Notes: generated from the letters alone by a model not told the origin. 64,000 nt of DNA from Hyphomicrobiales bacterium (GCA_900474095.1 UCOA01000068.1:1-64000), one strand, 5' to 3'. Positions 1 to 9,873 are shown, numbered from the stretch's first letter. Numbers and translations are program-made.

Positions 1-591
1 CCCGCCGTCGATCCGCACGCCGGCGTCGGAGCGGATGCCGGTGATATCGGCGATGCTCATGACCAGCATCGCGCGATCGAGGTCCGGCTTGCCCTCGATT
101 TGGCGCAGGTCCTTTACCATGCCCTGTTCAAACCGGCCCGATACGGCAATTTTGGCATTGTACACCGGCAGGCTGTAGATCGACCGCCTGCGCTCCTCGG
201 TGACGAGCCTCGACTCCACATTCAGCGTTTCCGGCATCAGCAGCGCCCATTCGGTGACCGTCTGCCAAATGATACGGCCGTCGATGGTCTGGTTGCGATT
301 GACTTCGAAGGGGACGGCAACATAGGGACCGTTCAGCACCTGCGGCCCACCCCATCCCCTGGCGATGCCGGACGAGACTTCCTCCGCCCGGCGGCCGCGC
401 TCCTCCACCAGCCCCCATACCAGCAGCGTCGGGATCAGCAGCGCCATGGATATGAAGCCGATCATGATGAACTTGACACCGGGCGATGACAGGAGGGCTC
501 TCATACCGCCCGGTTGCCCTGCCGTGTCGGACCGGGCTGGTTTGGCATTGTCTCCGGAATCTTCGTCCGGACTTGCGTCGATCTCGCTCAT
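1..591 (-). CDS. creD: CreD-like inner membrane protein, N-terminal part (cut by window edge)
   Basis: This open frame starts at an ATG at 591 on the minus strand and runs off the window after 197 codons with no stop. A short charged N-terminus (about 45 residues) precedes one hydrophobic segment (about 46-62, IMIGFISMALLIPTLLVWGL). The pattern E-E-R-x-R-R then W-G-G-P-Q-V-L-N-G-P-Y follows, as is typical of CreD/CbrC-type proteins, where the first membrane helix is followed by a large periplasmic domain and then C-terminal helices. The family is linked to envelope stress and the CreBC two-component system in enterobacteria; its biochemical role is not settled. No creBC genes lie in the visible part. 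Family call is fairly secure; function is not. Confidence 0.8.
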   Translation of the reverse strand, partial: MSEIDASPDEDSGDNAKPARSDTAGQPGGMRALLSSPGVKFIMIGFISMALLIPTLLVWGLVEERGRRAEEVSSGIARGWGGPQVLNGPYVAVPFEVNRNQTIDGRIIWQTVTEWALLMPETLNVESRLVTEERRRSIYSLPVYNAKIAVSGRFEQGMVKDLRQIEGKPDLDRAMLVMSIADITGIRSDAGVRIDGG

Positions 592-717
592 TTTTAAACC
601 CCCAGACACTGAAACCGGCTGGGTACGCGCCGGTCCAACTATCGTTAAGAGTGCATTGAGGCGGATTGCGCGCGGAATATCGCCACTTTGAGGGCTCTTT
701 TCAGGCGAATTGCGGAT

Positions 718-747
718 GAAAAAAACCCGGCATTCGCATGCCGGGTT
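718..747 (-). terminator. Rho-independent terminator of aspS
   Basis: A 10-bp perfect stem (AACCCGGCAT / ATGCCGGGTT, 724-733 and 738-747) with a TCGC loop is followed, on the minus strand, by a run of T (A run 719-725 on plus). It lies 27 bases past the aspS stop and is oriented to end the aspS transcript before creD. Confidence 0.85.
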
Positions 748-774
748 CCAAGGAATTCGTCGGTGAAAAGACGC

Positions 775-2565
775 TCAGTCCTTCTTCGCTGTCGGGATGA
801 CCCGCAGCGCGAGTTCGCGCAACTGCGCCGGTGTTGCGGGGCTCGGGGCGCCCATCAGAAGGTCCTGGGCCTGCTGGTTCATCGGGAACAGCGTGACTTC
901 GCGCAGGTTCTTGGCGCCGACGAGCAGCATGATGACGCGGTCGATGCCGGCTGCCATGCCGCCATGCGGCGGGGCGCCGTACTGGAAGGCGCGGTAGAGG
1001 CCGCCGAACTGCTCCTCGACCTCCTCGGCCGACTTGCCGGTGAGTTCGAAGGCCTTGACCATGACTTCCGGCAGCTGGTTACGGATCGAGCCCGACGCAA
1101 TCTCGAAGCCGTTGCAGACGAGGTCGTACTGGTAGGCCTTGAGCGACAGCGGATCCTGCGTGTTCAATGCTTCCAGACCGCCTTGCGGCATCGAGAAGGG
1201 GTTGTGGGCGAAGTCGATCTTCTTTTCGTCTTCCAGCCATTCGTAGAAGGGGAAGTCGATAATCCAGCACAGTTCGAAGCGGTCGCGGTCGACGAGGTTC
1301 AGTTCCTCGCCGGCGCGGGTGCGGGCTTCGCCGGCAAACTTGTAGAACTTGGCCGGGTCGCCGGCAACGAAGAAGCAGGCATCGCCGTCGCCAAGGCCGA
1401 GCTGCGTGCGGATTGCGTCGGTGCGCTCCTCGCCGATGTTCTTGGCGAGCGGCCCGGCGCCTTCGAGCTTCTCGCCTTCCTTGCGCCAGAAGATATAGCC
1501 GAGGCCCGGCTGGCCGGTCGATTGCGCCCAGGCGTTCATGCGGTCGCAGAAAGCTCTGGAGCCGCCGGTCTTGGCCGGGATCGCCCAGACTTCGACCTTC
1601 GGGTTCGAGGCGATCATGTTGGCGAAGACCTTGAAGCCGGAGCCGGCGAAATGCTCGGTAACGGCCTGCATCTCGATCGGGTTCCTGAGGTCCGGCTTGT
1701 CGGAACCGTAGGTGCGGACCGCCGTCTCGTGGGGAATGCGGCGGAATTGCTGCGTCACCGGCTTGCCTTCGGCGAACTGCTCGAAGACGCCGCGCAGGAC
1801 CGGCTCCATCGTGTTCCAAACGTCTTCCTGGGTGACGAAGCTCATTTCCAGGTCGAGCTGGTAGAATTCACCCGGCAGGCGGTCGGCGCGCGGGTCTTCG
1901 TCGCGGAAGCACGGCGCGATCTGGAAATAACGGTCGAAGCCGGCGACCATCAGGAGCTGCTTGTACTGCTGCGGCGCCTGCGGCAGGGCGAAGAACTTGC
2001 CTTCATGGATGCGGCTCGGCACCAGGAAGTCGCGCGCGCCTTCCGGCGAGGACGCCGTCAGGATCGGCGTCGAATATTCGGCAAAGCCGATCTCGGACAT
2101 GCGGCGGCGCATGTCGGCGATGATCTGGGTGCGCTTGACGATGTTCCTGTGCAGCGTCTCGCGGCGCAGGTCGAGGAACCGGTATTTCAGGCGGACGTCC
2201 TCGGGGTATTCAGGCTCGCCGAAGACCGGCAGCGGCAACTCCTTGGCGGCGGAGAGGACTTCGATCTCCTGCGCATAGAGTTCGATCTCGCCGGTTGCCA
2301 TATGCTTGTTGACGGTTTCGTCCGAACGCGCCTTGACGAGGCCGTCGATACGGATGACCCACTCGCCGCGCACGGTTTCCGCCGCCTTGAAGGCCGGGCT
2401 GTCGGGATCGACGACGATCTGGGTCATGCCGTAGTGATCGCGAAGGTCGATGAACAGCAGGCCGCCATGGTCGCGGACGCGGTGAACCCAGCCGGACAGA
2501 CGGACGGTCTGGCCAACATCGGATTTGCTAAGAGCGGCACAAGTGTGGCTGCGGTAAGGGTGCAT
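775..2565 (-). CDS. aspS: Aspartate--tRNA(Asp/Asn) ligase
   Basis: Class II aminoacyl-tRNA synthetase, 596 residues, the normal length for the bacterial-type enzyme. It charges tRNA-Asp and, in alphaproteobacteria that lack AsnRS, probably also tRNA-Asn for later transamidation (known of the family, not visible here). The N-terminal OB-fold anticodon domain starts [11 protein letters not shown] with [12 protein letters not shown]. Motif 2 is seen as [21 protein letters not shown], the GAD insertion domain occupies roughly 300-420, and motif 3 is seen near the C-terminus as [14 protein letters not shown]. The frame stays open upstream to 2772, but the conserved start is the ATG at 2565 (a second in-frame ATG sits immediately before it at 2568). 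Transcribed alone with its own terminator. Confidence 0.97.
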   Translation of the reverse strand: MHPYRSHTCAALSKSDVGQTVRLSGWVHRVRDHGGLLFIDLRDHYGMTQIVVDPDSPAFKAAETVRGEWVIRIDGLVKARSDETVNKHMATGEIELYAQEIEVLSAAKELPLPVFGEPEYPEDVRLKYRFLDLRRETLHRNIVKRTQIIADMRRRMSEIGFAEYSTPILTASSPEGARDFLVPSRIHEGKFFALPQAPQQYKQLLMVAGFDRYFQIAPCFRDEDPRADRLPGEFYQLDLEMSFVTQEDVWNTMEPVLRGVFEQFAEGKPVTQQFRRIPHETAVRTYGSDKPDLRNPIEMQAVTEHFAGSGFKVFANMIASNPKVEVWAIPAKTGGSRAFCDRMNAWAQSTGQPGLGYIFWRKEGEKLEGAGPLAKNIGEERTDAIRTQLGLGDGDACFFVAGDPAKFYKFAGEARTRAGEELNLVDRDRFELCWIIDFPFYEWLEDEKKIDFAHNPFSMPQGGLEALNTQDPLSLKAYQYDLVCNGFEIASGSIRNQLPEVMVKAFELTGKSAEEVEEQFGGLYRAFQYGAPPHGGMAAGIDRVIMLLVGAKNLREVTLFPMNQQAQDLLMGAPSPATPAQLRELALRVIPTAKKD

Positions 2566-2861
2566 CATATTATCCTGGAACCAAGGGTGGCGCGCAGCCA
2601 CGCGAAAGCGCGCTGCGGCAGCGTCAAAATCGGGCGGAAAAGCGCATGGTGAGGCCGATTTGTCAAGGCCGGGGCACCGATGACCGGGGTTGCCGGGAGG
2701 ATACGGCTGCTGTTCGGCGCCGATCGATCGTTGAAACCGCCCATCCATACGGGAAGCTGAACGGACCATCAATTATCGTGACTGTTTTTGACCGCGGGGG
2801 CCGTTTAAGGATGATCCTCGGCACGCAGGCATAGAGTCGCGTCCGTCCGGATGATTTCTTC

Positions 2862-4100
2862 ATGTCCCAGATTCGCCCGCTCATCCCCCTCCTGATCACC
2901 GCCGGCATACTGATCGGCGGTAACGGGCTTCAGGGGACGTATATTTCATTGCGGGCGCTTCAGGAGGGGTTTTCGACCTCGCTGATCGGTCTTGTCGGCA
3001 CGGGCTACAATATCGGCTTTGCCATCGGCTGCATCTATGTAACGCGAATCCTGCGCTCGATCGGCCATATCCGGACGTTTTCGGCGATGGCGGCCATTGC
3101 GTCCGCAGCCTCGATTGCCATGGTGCTGTTGATCGATCCTTGGTTCTGGTTCCTGATGCGGCTGGTTGCCGGCATCTGTTTTGCCAGCCTGTTCGCCACC
3201 GTCGAAAGCTGGCTCAATGCGCGGGTGACCAATTCCAACCGCGCCCGGACGCTGTCGATCTACCGTCTGGTCGATCTCGGCTCGGTGACGGCAGCGCAAT
3301 ATCTGATCCCGACCGTCGGCATCGAAGGCTTTCAGCTTTTTGCCATCGTCTCGATGGCGCTGACGCTGTCGCTGGTGCCGATCGCCTTTGCCGACCGCTC
3401 CAGCCCCGGCGCACCGGCGGCCATCAAGTTCGACATCAAGGCGCTCTGGAACATCTCGCCGCTCGCCACCGTCGGCTGCATCGTCGTCGGGCTGACGAAC
3501 TCGACATTTCGGTCGCTCGGACCGATCTATGCGGACGGTATCGGCCTGTCGATCACCGCGATTGCCACCTTCATGAGCGTCGGCATCATCGGCGGCGTCG
3601 TGCTGCAATATCCGCTCGGGCTCTATTCCGACCGGCTCGACCGGCGGCTGATCATTCTCTTCGCCACCTTTGGCTCGCTAGTTGCCGGTCTCTACCTCGC
3701 CTTCTTCGCCGGCAGCGACGAATGGCTGAACTTCATCGGCATCTTCGTCTTCGGCGCCTTCGCCATGCCGCTCTATTCGCTCTGTTCGGCCCATGCCAAC
3801 GACCACGCCGCCGAGGGCCAGCATGCGCTGGTGTCGGCGGGCATGCTATTCTTCTGGTCGTGCGGCGCCGTCGTCGGCCCGCTGTTTGCCTCGTTCATGC
3901 TGGATATCTTCGGACCGCAGGCATTGTTCATCTATACGGCTGCGGTGCTTGCCGCCTTCATGCTCTACACGCTGCAGCGTATGACGGCGCGCGGCGCCGT
4001 GCCGGCCGGCGCGCGGCGGATGCGCTTCCGCAACCTGTTGCGCACCTCCTCCTTCTTTAACAAGCTCGCGGCAGCACCCGAGGAAAAGAAGGACGTGTAA
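2862..4100 (+). CDS. MFS transporter (YcaD/YfkF-like permease)
   Basis: The protein has 412 residues and about 12 predicted membrane segments in two halves, separated by a short hydrophilic link near residues 185-205. Between helices 2 and 3 there is a short basic stretch (ILRSIGHIRTF) where MFS proteins carry their loop-A motif, and a second (LGLYSDRLDRRLII) in the corresponding C-half position. This matches the drug-efflux or small-solute type of MFS_1 family, often annotated as YcaD-like. Substrate cannot be inferred. The ATG at 2862 follows a weak GATTTCTTC stretch. It is divergent from aspS (about 296 bases between starts) and is followed after 91 bases by a multicopper oxidase; the two may be co-transcribed, which is inference. 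Confidence 0.85.
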   Translation: MSQIRPLIPLLITAGILIGGNGLQGTYISLRALQEGFSTSLIGLVGTGYNIGFAIGCIYVTRILRSIGHIRTFSAMAAIASAASIAMVLLIDPWFWFLMRLVAGICFASLFATVESWLNARVTNSNRARTLSIYRLVDLGSVTAAQYLIPTVGIEGFQLFAIVSMALTLSLVPIAFADRSSPGAPAAIKFDIKALWNISPLATVGCIVVGLTNSTFRSLGPIYADGIGLSITAIATFMSVGIIGGVVLQYPLGLYSDRLDRRLIILFATFGSLVAGLYLAFFAGSDEWLNFIGIFVFGAFAMPLYSLCSAHANDHAAEGQHALVSAGMLFFWSCGAVVGPLFASFMLDIFGPQALFIYTAAVLAAFMLYTLQRMTARGAVPAGARRMRFRNLLRTSSFFNKLAAAPEEKKDV

Positions 4101-4191
4101 CGTTGCGGCAAGATGCCGTCGCTTTCCAATTGCTGAAGGGTGCCGTCAAGTTTAAGAAGCGCAGGCATCTCAATTGCCGGAACCATTCCTT

Positions 4192-5592
4192 ATGTCAGCC
4201 ATCAGCCGCCGTACGCTTCTGAAGGGATCGGCCGTCACCGCGGCCTGCTTCTCGCTCGGCGCCGGCCTCGCCGCCCGAAGCCGTGCCGCCCCCTCGCCGC
4301 TTCTGCTGAAGGCGCAGTTCATTGACGCAAAGCTCGCGAACGACGCCGTCACGCCGAAGCTAATGACCTACGGGACGGTCGACGCTGCCGCGACAGGCAT
4401 GCCGCCAGTGATCCGGATGAGGAAAGGCGAAACCTTTGCCGCCCGGTTGCTGAACGGGCTTGATGAGCCGACGACGATCCATTGGCACGGCTTGCGCATC
4501 GTCAACGCCATGGACGGCGTGCCGGAAATGACGCAACCCTACGTCTATCCGGGCGACAGCTTCTACTATGCGTTCACGCCGCCGGATGCCGGCACCTTCT
4601 GGTACCACCCCCATTGCAACACGCTGACCCAGATGGGCCACGGCCTCACCGGCGTTATCGTCGTCGAGGACCCGGCAGATCCGGTCTTCGATGCGGAGGT
4701 GGTGATCAACCTGCGCGACTGGCGATTGGGTAAAGACGGTACATTCCTCGCACCGTTCAAGCCCCGCGACGCCGCGCGCGGAGGCACCTATGGCACGATC
4801 CGCACGGCCAATTGGCAGCAGGAGCCCATCTACGATGCACCGGCCGGTGGCCTTGTGCGTGTCCGGCTGGCAGCGACCGATGTCACGCGCATCTATACAT
4901 TGGGAACGGAAGGTGCGGCGGCGATGGTCATCGCACTCGACGGCAATCCGGTCGTGATGCCCTTCCCCATCGACCGGCTGGATTTCGGCCCGGGCCAGCG
5001 CGTCGACCTCATCCTGCGCATGCCGGACATGGAGGGCACGTTGGTCAGGCTTGGCAATTTCCGCGGCTCTTCTCCGTGGACCATCGCAACATTGCGGGCA
5101 ACCGGACCATCGCTGAAGCGCGACCTCCGCGACGTGAAACCGCTGCCGGCCAACTCGGTGCAAGAAGCCGATCTTTCCGTCGCAGAGCGTATCCCGCTCG
5201 ATTTCACAGCGACGGCAGAGCATGCGCCGGCCCCAGGCATCTGCGGCACGCTTGGCTATACCTTCTGGGCGATCAACAAGGTGCCGTGGCCCGGCGACAC
5301 GCCCGATCCGGTGGCGCCGCTTTCGGAACTGAAGCTTGGCAGGAGCTATGTGCTGCAGGTGCGCAACCGCACACCGCACGCGCACCCGATCCACCTGCAT
5401 GGCCTCAGCTTCCGGATCATCAATTCCAACAAGCGCACGATGCTGCCGCCGCCGACCGATACGATCCTTCTGCTTCCGGACGAGCAGGCCGAACTCGGCC
5501 TCGTCGCCGACAACCCTGGAGACTGGCTGCTGCATTGCCATATCATCGAACACCAGAAGACCGGAATGTCGGGATATTTCCGCATCGCCTGA
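4192..5592 (+). CDS. Tat-exported multicopper oxidase
   Basis: The 466-residue protein opens with a twin-arginine signal (SRRTLLKG, residues 5-12, then a hydrophobic stretch ending near ARSRAA), so it is folded with copper in the cytosol before export. All copper-ligand motifs are present: HWH at about 97-99, HPH at about 139-141, HPIHLHG from about 398, and HCHIIEHQKTGM from about 448. The Cys-x3-His-x4-Met pattern is that of a type 1 site with axial methionine. Length and the three-cupredoxin layout fit the SufI/CueO/CopA-like group, so cuprous ion or phenolic oxidation is plausible. There is no Met-rich insert like that of CueO. An earlier in-frame TTG at 4174 exists, but the ATG at 4192 directly precedes the Tat motif. 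Confidence 0.9.
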   Translation: MSAISRRTLLKGSAVTAACFSLGAGLAARSRAAPSPLLLKAQFIDAKLANDAVTPKLMTYGTVDAAATGMPPVIRMRKGETFAARLLNGLDEPTTIHWHGLRIVNAMDGVPEMTQPYVYPGDSFYYAFTPPDAGTFWYHPHCNTLTQMGHGLTGVIVVEDPADPVFDAEVVINLRDWRLGKDGTFLAPFKPRDAARGGTYGTIRTANWQQEPIYDAPAGGLVRVRLAATDVTRIYTLGTEGAAAMVIALDGNPVVMPFPIDRLDFGPGQRVDLILRMPDMEGTLVRLGNFRGSSPWTIATLRATGPSLKRDLRDVKPLPANSVQEADLSVAERIPLDFTATAEHAPAPGICGTLGYTFWAINKVPWPGDTPDPVAPLSELKLGRSYVLQVRNRTPHAHPIHLHGLSFRIINSNKRTMLPPPTDTILLLPDEQAELGLVADNPGDWLLHCHIIEHQKTGMSGYFRIA

Positions 5593-5675
5593 GCTTTTTC
5601 CATTGTGACAGATGGCGCGAAGCGATACATCGGGTGAGTTTATAGCCGCATTTCCGCCACAGTGATTGAAGTTTG

Positions 5676-6821
5676 ATGATTGAGACAACCGCCGAACTCG
5701 CCGCCGCCTGCGAAACGCTGGCGCAGGGGCAATACCTGACAATCGACACGGAATTTCTCCGCGAAACGACCTTCTGGCCGCAGCTGTGCCTCATCCAGAT
5801 GGCCGGACCGGACATGGCCGTCATCGTCGATCCGATGGCGAAGGACATCGATCTTGCGCCATTCTTCGAACTGATGGCCAATACCAGCGTGATCAAGGTC
5901 TTCCATGCCGCGCGCCAGGACATCGAAATCATCTACAACCTCGGCAAGCTCATTCCGCATCCGATCTTCGACACCCAGGTCGCCGCCATGGTGTGCGGCT
6001 TCGGCGACAGCGTTTCCTACGACCAGCTCGTCAGCCGGATCAAGGGCGTCCATATCGACAAGTCCTCGCGCTTCACCGACTGGAGCCGCCGGCCGCTGTC
6101 GGACAAGCAGCTTGACTATGCGCTGGCCGACGTCACCCACCTGCGCGAGGTCTACCTGCATCTAAAGGAAGAGCTCGAGCGCGAAGGTCGCTCGCTGTGG
6201 CTGACCGAAGAGATGGCGATCCTCGAGGCCAAGGAAACCTACGACATCCACCCGGACGACGCCTGGCAGCGGCTGAAGATGCGGCTGAAGAAGCCGCAGG
6301 AATTGGCCGTTTTGCAAAAAGTCGCCGCCTGGCGCGAGCGCGAGGCGCGCAACCGCAATGTTCCGCGCGGCCGTATCCTCAAGGATGACGGCCTATACGA
6401 GATCGCCCAGCAGCAGCCGAAGGACGCCGAAGCACTGTCGCGCCTGCGCACCATCCCCAAGGGGTGGGAGCGCTCCGCAGCCGGCACGGCGATCATCGAG
6501 GCCGTCAACGCGGCGCTCGAACTGCCGAAGTCCGAGATGCCGAAGCTGCCGCGTCAGAACCAATCGCCGGAAGGGGCCGCTGCCGCCAGCGAAATGCTCA
6601 AGGTTCTGCTCAAGCTCATCGCTGAAAAGCAGGGTGTCGCCGCCAAGATCATCGCCAACAGCGACGACCTCGAACGCATCGCCTCGGAAGGTCCGAACGC
6701 CGATGTCGGAGCGCTTAAGGGCTGGCGTCGCGAGTTGTTCGGCGACACCGCTTTGAAGCTGATCAACGGCGAAGTCGCACTGCGTTTCATCGACCGCAAG
6801 ATCGAGGCCGTCGAGCTTTAG
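5676..6821 (+). CDS. rnd: Ribonuclease D
   Basis: A 3'-5' exoribonuclease of the DEDD family that trims tRNA and other stable RNA 3' ends. It has 381 residues, close to E. coli RNase D (375). The exonuclease motifs are clear: Exo I as IDTEFLRETTFWPQ near residue 23, Exo II around FHAARQDIEIIYNL near 77-90, and Exo III as LDYALADVTHLREVY near 148-162. HRDC domains occupy the C-terminal half (for example AAWREREARNRNVPRGRI). The chosen start is the ATG at 5676; a TTG one codon earlier is also open. It is monocistronic as far as can be seen. Confidence 0.95.
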   Translation: MIETTAELAAACETLAQGQYLTIDTEFLRETTFWPQLCLIQMAGPDMAVIVDPMAKDIDLAPFFELMANTSVIKVFHAARQDIEIIYNLGKLIPHPIFDTQVAAMVCGFGDSVSYDQLVSRIKGVHIDKSSRFTDWSRRPLSDKQLDYALADVTHLREVYLHLKEELEREGRSLWLTEEMAILEAKETYDIHPDDAWQRLKMRLKKPQELAVLQKVAAWREREARNRNVPRGRILKDDGLYEIAQQQPKDAEALSRLRTIPKGWERSAAGTAIIEAVNAALELPKSEMPKLPRQNQSPEGAAAASEMLKVLLKLIAEKQGVAAKIIANSDDLERIASEGPNADVGALKGWRRELFGDTALKLINGEVALRFIDRKIEAVEL

Positions 6822-7204
6822 GCTGCGATCCGTCAGGGTGAATCCTGGAACCCTTGGTGATCTTGTCGACAACTTTCCAGTCGGCGTGAGGCGCTATGCC
6901 GACTCTTGCCCGGCAGTTCCGCGCGAGCCTAGCACCAGCCCGCAGGGCTATCCGTCATGCGAAGGCTGACAAGAGTCGTGGCATGATGGGCAGTGACTGA
7001 AGCCTTGAAAACATCGCGATCGAGACCGGCTTTTCGGACCAGGCGCACTTCACCCGGCACTTCAAGGACGCCCACGGCTGACGCCCGGCCACTGGGCGAG
7101 CCTTTCGGGCGGGTGATAGGTGCGACAAGGCGCATACGCGAAATCGCTTGACCCGGGTTGTTTAAGGGGAACAATGCACGCCGTACCATAGCGAAGCGGA
7201 TGTC
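6822..7204. other. Intergenic region between rnd and the cyclase gene
   Basis: About 380 bases without an intact gene. It holds the AraC remnant described at 7001-7116. The rest shows no RNA gene or convincing terminator; the promoter of the downstream cyclase presumably lies in 7117-7204 but I cannot pick out its boxes. Confidence 0.5.
7001..7116 (+). pseudogene. AraC/XylS regulator C-terminal remnant, frameshifted
   Basis: Reading from 7001 gives SLENIAIETGFSDQAHFTRH then FKDAHG and a stop at 7079-7081. The matching last part continues one frame over as TPGHWASLSGG with a stop at 7114-7116. Together they form the second helix-turn-helix and C-terminal end of an AraC/XylS activator (normally ...GFSDQAHFTR.F...G.TP...). 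A single-base deletion near 7079 would explain the break. A stop (6998-7000) lies immediately upstream, and I recognise nothing of the other roughly 250 residues. It is a decayed fragment, not an active gene. Confidence 0.75.
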
Positions 7205-8272
7205 ATGAGAGAAATATCTCCTACCGAGAACTGGCTTATGATCACGCTCGGCATGGCATTGAGCGGCGTGCTCTACGGACTTGTCGTCTATCCCGGCGAA
7301 CCGGTGATCATCGGCGCGATTTTCGCGTTGTTCATGGGCGTACCTCTCATTGCCTTCGAGCGGCGCTTGCTGTTTCGCCCGCTGCGCCGGTGGATCGAGC
7401 GGCTCCCGACGCCCGTCTTCATCGTTTCAGCGCTGGTGATCTATGAAGTTCTGATGAGCGCCGGCTATGCGCTGGCCGCCCTGTTGCTGTGGCCGCTGGA
7501 CCTCCTCAACTCGAAATCGCTGGCCGAGGCCATCGTCATGCCGTTCCACGTGTTCCTCTATGCGCTCGCCGTCTGCGCCCTGATCGTCTTCATTCTGCGC
7601 GTCCGCGATCTGCTCGGCCACGATGTGTTTACGAGCATGCTGATCAGCCGCTATCGCACACCGGTAAAGGAGGAGCGCGTCTTCCTGTTCATCGATCTCG
7701 CCGATTCGACATCCTTTGCCGAAAAGCATGGGGATCTGCGCGCGCAGCAATTCCTGAAAGCGCTGTTCGCCGCCTTTGCCGAGCCGGTACGGCGCCACAA
7801 GGGAGCGATCGACGATTATATCGGCGATGCCGCGATCGTCACCTGGCCGCTGGAAAAGGGTGTCAAACATGCGCGCTGCATTCGCTGCATCTTCGACATC
7901 ATCGACGATATCGAAACCAATGCGGAGGCCTGGCGCCAGAGGTTCGGCCAGGTGCCACGGCTGCGGGCCGCCCTGCACGGCGGATCGATCATCACGGCGG
8001 AAATCGGAGTCCACCACCACAAGATCGCCTATTTCGGCGACACGGTGAACACCACGGCGCGGCTGGAATCTCTAGCCAAGACGCTGAACAGGCCGGTGTT
8101 GATCTCGGCCGAGCTTGCCGAGCGGATCAAGTTGCCTGACAGATTCGGGATCGAGGATCTGGGCGTCCATGCCGTCAAGGGACGCGGCCAGACGCTCGGC
8201 GTCATGGCGTTGAGACCAAAGGCGAAAGTCGAGGTCGCCGAGACATTCGACCTGCGAATTCCGGCCGAATAG
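7205..8272 (+). CDS. Membrane-anchored class III adenylate/guanylate cyclase
   Basis: The 355-residue protein has four or five predicted membrane helices in residues 10-145 followed by a class III nucleotide cyclase catalytic domain (about 155-345). The metal-binding aspartates are seen in VFLFIDLADSTSF (about 160) and DDYIGDAAI (about 204), and the later catalytic segment in YFGDTVNTTARLES (about 277-290) with the Asn and Arg expected for transition-state stabilisation. It should make cAMP (or cGMP) at the inner membrane. Rhizobia carry many such cyclases, so the specific signal is unknown. The ATG at 7205 is the only good start. Transcribed alone. Confidence 0.88.
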   Translation: MREISPTENWLMITLGMALSGVLYGLVVYPGEPVIIGAIFALFMGVPLIAFERRLLFRPLRRWIERLPTPVFIVSALVIYEVLMSAGYALAALLLWPLDLLNSKSLAEAIVMPFHVFLYALAVCALIVFILRVRDLLGHDVFTSMLISRYRTPVKEERVFLFIDLADSTSFAEKHGDLRAQQFLKALFAAFAEPVRRHKGAIDDYIGDAAIVTWPLEKGVKHARCIRCIFDIIDDIETNAEAWRQRFGQVPRLRAALHGGSIITAEIGVHHHKIAYFGDTVNTTARLESLAKTLNRPVLISAELAERIKLPDRFGIEDLGVHAVKGRGQTLGVMALRPKAKVEVAETFDLRIPAE

Positions 8273-8380
8273 CCGGGCGGTCCTGGCCGCCGTCACCAAA
8301 GCTTCATCCAGGTGTCAATTCGCCGACATCAATCGCCTGCTAAGCGAATCCCCTTATTCAAACCGCTCGTAGGGGACATG

Positions 8381-9736
8381 ATGAAACACGCTCTTTTCGC
8401 TTCCGTGGCACTCGGCCTTTTGACCACCGCCGCCCTTGCCGAAGACACGGTCTTCCCAGCCACGCTTGCGGCGCATGCCGTGTTGCCGGCCAACACCATC
8501 ATCGCCGCCCCCGCCGATGCGGCCGATTATCTGAAGACCTCCGGCAAGTTCACGACGCCGGACCGAAAGCGCACCGAGGCGCTCGGCACCGTGCCCGGCA
8601 AGGACGGCGTGCGTTTGACCGGCCTGTCGCTGCCTTTCGACGGTCAGCCGATGCAGGGTTTCTCCGGTATCAAGACGATGCCGGACGGCACCTTCTGGAG
8701 CCTTTCGGACAACGGCTTCGGCAACAAGCTGAACTCCTCCGACACGATGCTGATGCTGCACAACATCGAGATCGACTGGGACGCCGGCAAGATCGAGGCT
8801 CTGAAGACGGTGTTCCTCACCGATCCCGACAAGAAGGCGCCCTTCCCGATCGTTATGGAAGGCGCTGCCAAGCGCTACCTGACCGGCGCCGATTTCGACG
8901 TCGAATCCATCCAGCCGGTTGCCGACGGCTTCTGGGTCGGCGAGGAGTTCGGTCCCTACATTCTCAAGTTCGATCTCGAGGGCGAGCTGACGGAGGTCGT
9001 TTCGACGACGGTCGACGGCAAGCCGGTGACGTCGCCCGACAATCCGACGCTCGCCGTCCAGGCCGATCCGTCGAAGCCGATGCCGGTCTTCAACATCAAG
9101 CGTTCCGGCGGGTATGAGGGCCTCGCCCTGTCCAAGGACGGAGGCAAGCTCTACGGCTTGCTCGAAGGTCCCATCTGGACCGACGGCGAGAACGTCGAGC
9201 GGGGCGAAGGCCGCCCGGCCCTCCGTATCGTCGAGCTTGACGTTGCGTCGAAAACCTGGACCGGCCGCAGCTGGCTCTATCCGCTCGCCGAAGGCGGCGA
9301 GGCGATCGGCGACTTCAACATGCTGGACGAGAAGACGGCTCTGGTGATCGAGCGCGACAACGGTGCCGGCACGGCCGACAAGGCCTGCGCCAATCCGAAG
9401 GAACCGAAGCCGGACTGCTTTGCCGTCGGCGCCAAGGTGAAGCGCGTCTACAAGATCGAGATGACCGACGAAAACGCCGGCAGGGCGGTCCGCAAGATCG
9501 GCTATATCGATCTCCTGAAAATCGCCGATCCGGACAACAGGAAGCGCCAGGGCGGCGGCGAAGGCTTTTACGACATGCCTTTCGTCACCATCGAAAATGT
9601 CGATCGCGTCGACGACACACACATCGTCGTCGGCAATGACAACAACCTGCCCTTCTCGGCCGGCCGCTCGATCGACAAGGCCGACGACAACGAATTCGTC
9701 CTGCTCGAAGTCGGCGAATTCCTGAACGCCAAGTAA
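8381..9736 (+). CDS. Secreted esterase-like activity of phytase family protein
   Basis: The protein has 451 residues with a Sec signal peptide (MKHALFASVALGLLTTAALA, cleavage after ALA). The mature part matches the phytase-like esterase family (PF13449), a beta-propeller fold: GFSGIKTMPDGTFWSLSDNGFG near residue 95, DVESIQPVADGFWVGEEFGP near 175, and a C-terminal VGNDNNLPFS. Such proteins are periplasmic or extracellular and are thought to hydrolyse phosphoester or ester substrates; the substrate is not established. Two adjacent ATG codons (8378 and 8381) follow AGGGGA; the second has the better spacing. Neighbours do not clarify the role. Confidence 0.85.
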   Translation: MKHALFASVALGLLTTAALAEDTVFPATLAAHAVLPANTIIAAPADAADYLKTSGKFTTPDRKRTEALGTVPGKDGVRLTGLSLPFDGQPMQGFSGIKTMPDGTFWSLSDNGFGNKLNSSDTMLMLHNIEIDWDAGKIEALKTVFLTDPDKKAPFPIVMEGAAKRYLTGADFDVESIQPVADGFWVGEEFGPYILKFDLEGELTEVVSTTVDGKPVTSPDNPTLAVQADPSKPMPVFNIKRSGGYEGLALSKDGGKLYGLLEGPIWTDGENVERGEGRPALRIVELDVASKTWTGRSWLYPLAEGGEAIGDFNMLDEKTALVIERDNGAGTADKACANPKEPKPDCFAVGAKVKRVYKIEMTDENAGRAVRKIGYIDLLKIADPDNRKRQGGGEGFYDMPFVTIENVDRVDDTHIVVGNDNNLPFSAGRSIDKADDNEFVLLEVGEFLNAK

Positions 9737-9754
9737 CCGGCGCCAAAACACGAC

Positions 9755-9780
9755 GGCCCCGTAACGTGAATTACGGGGCC
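9755..9780. terminator. Bidirectional hairpin between the esterase and ppx
   Basis: A 10-bp perfect stem GGCCCCGTAA / TTACGGGGCC (9755-9764, 9771-9780) with a 6-base loop lies 18 bases past the esterase stop, between convergent genes. The T run is weak (TTAAATGATTTG), so termination strength is uncertain. Confidence 0.6.
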
Positions 9781-9873
9781 TTAAATGATTTGAAGCCTTA
9801 AGTTATATCAGTGCTGCGGCGTCCGCAAGGCACTGCCCGACGTGGGAAAATAGTATTTGACGTTTTCGACGTT

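Noticed and set aside
688-2652. Long open frame on plus, 654 codons
   Set aside because: It is the antisense of aspS, caused by high GC; no family is recognisable and aspS motifs are complete.
8273-8377. Terminator after the cyclase (GGCGG / CCGCC)
   Set aside because: The stem is short and there is no T tract.
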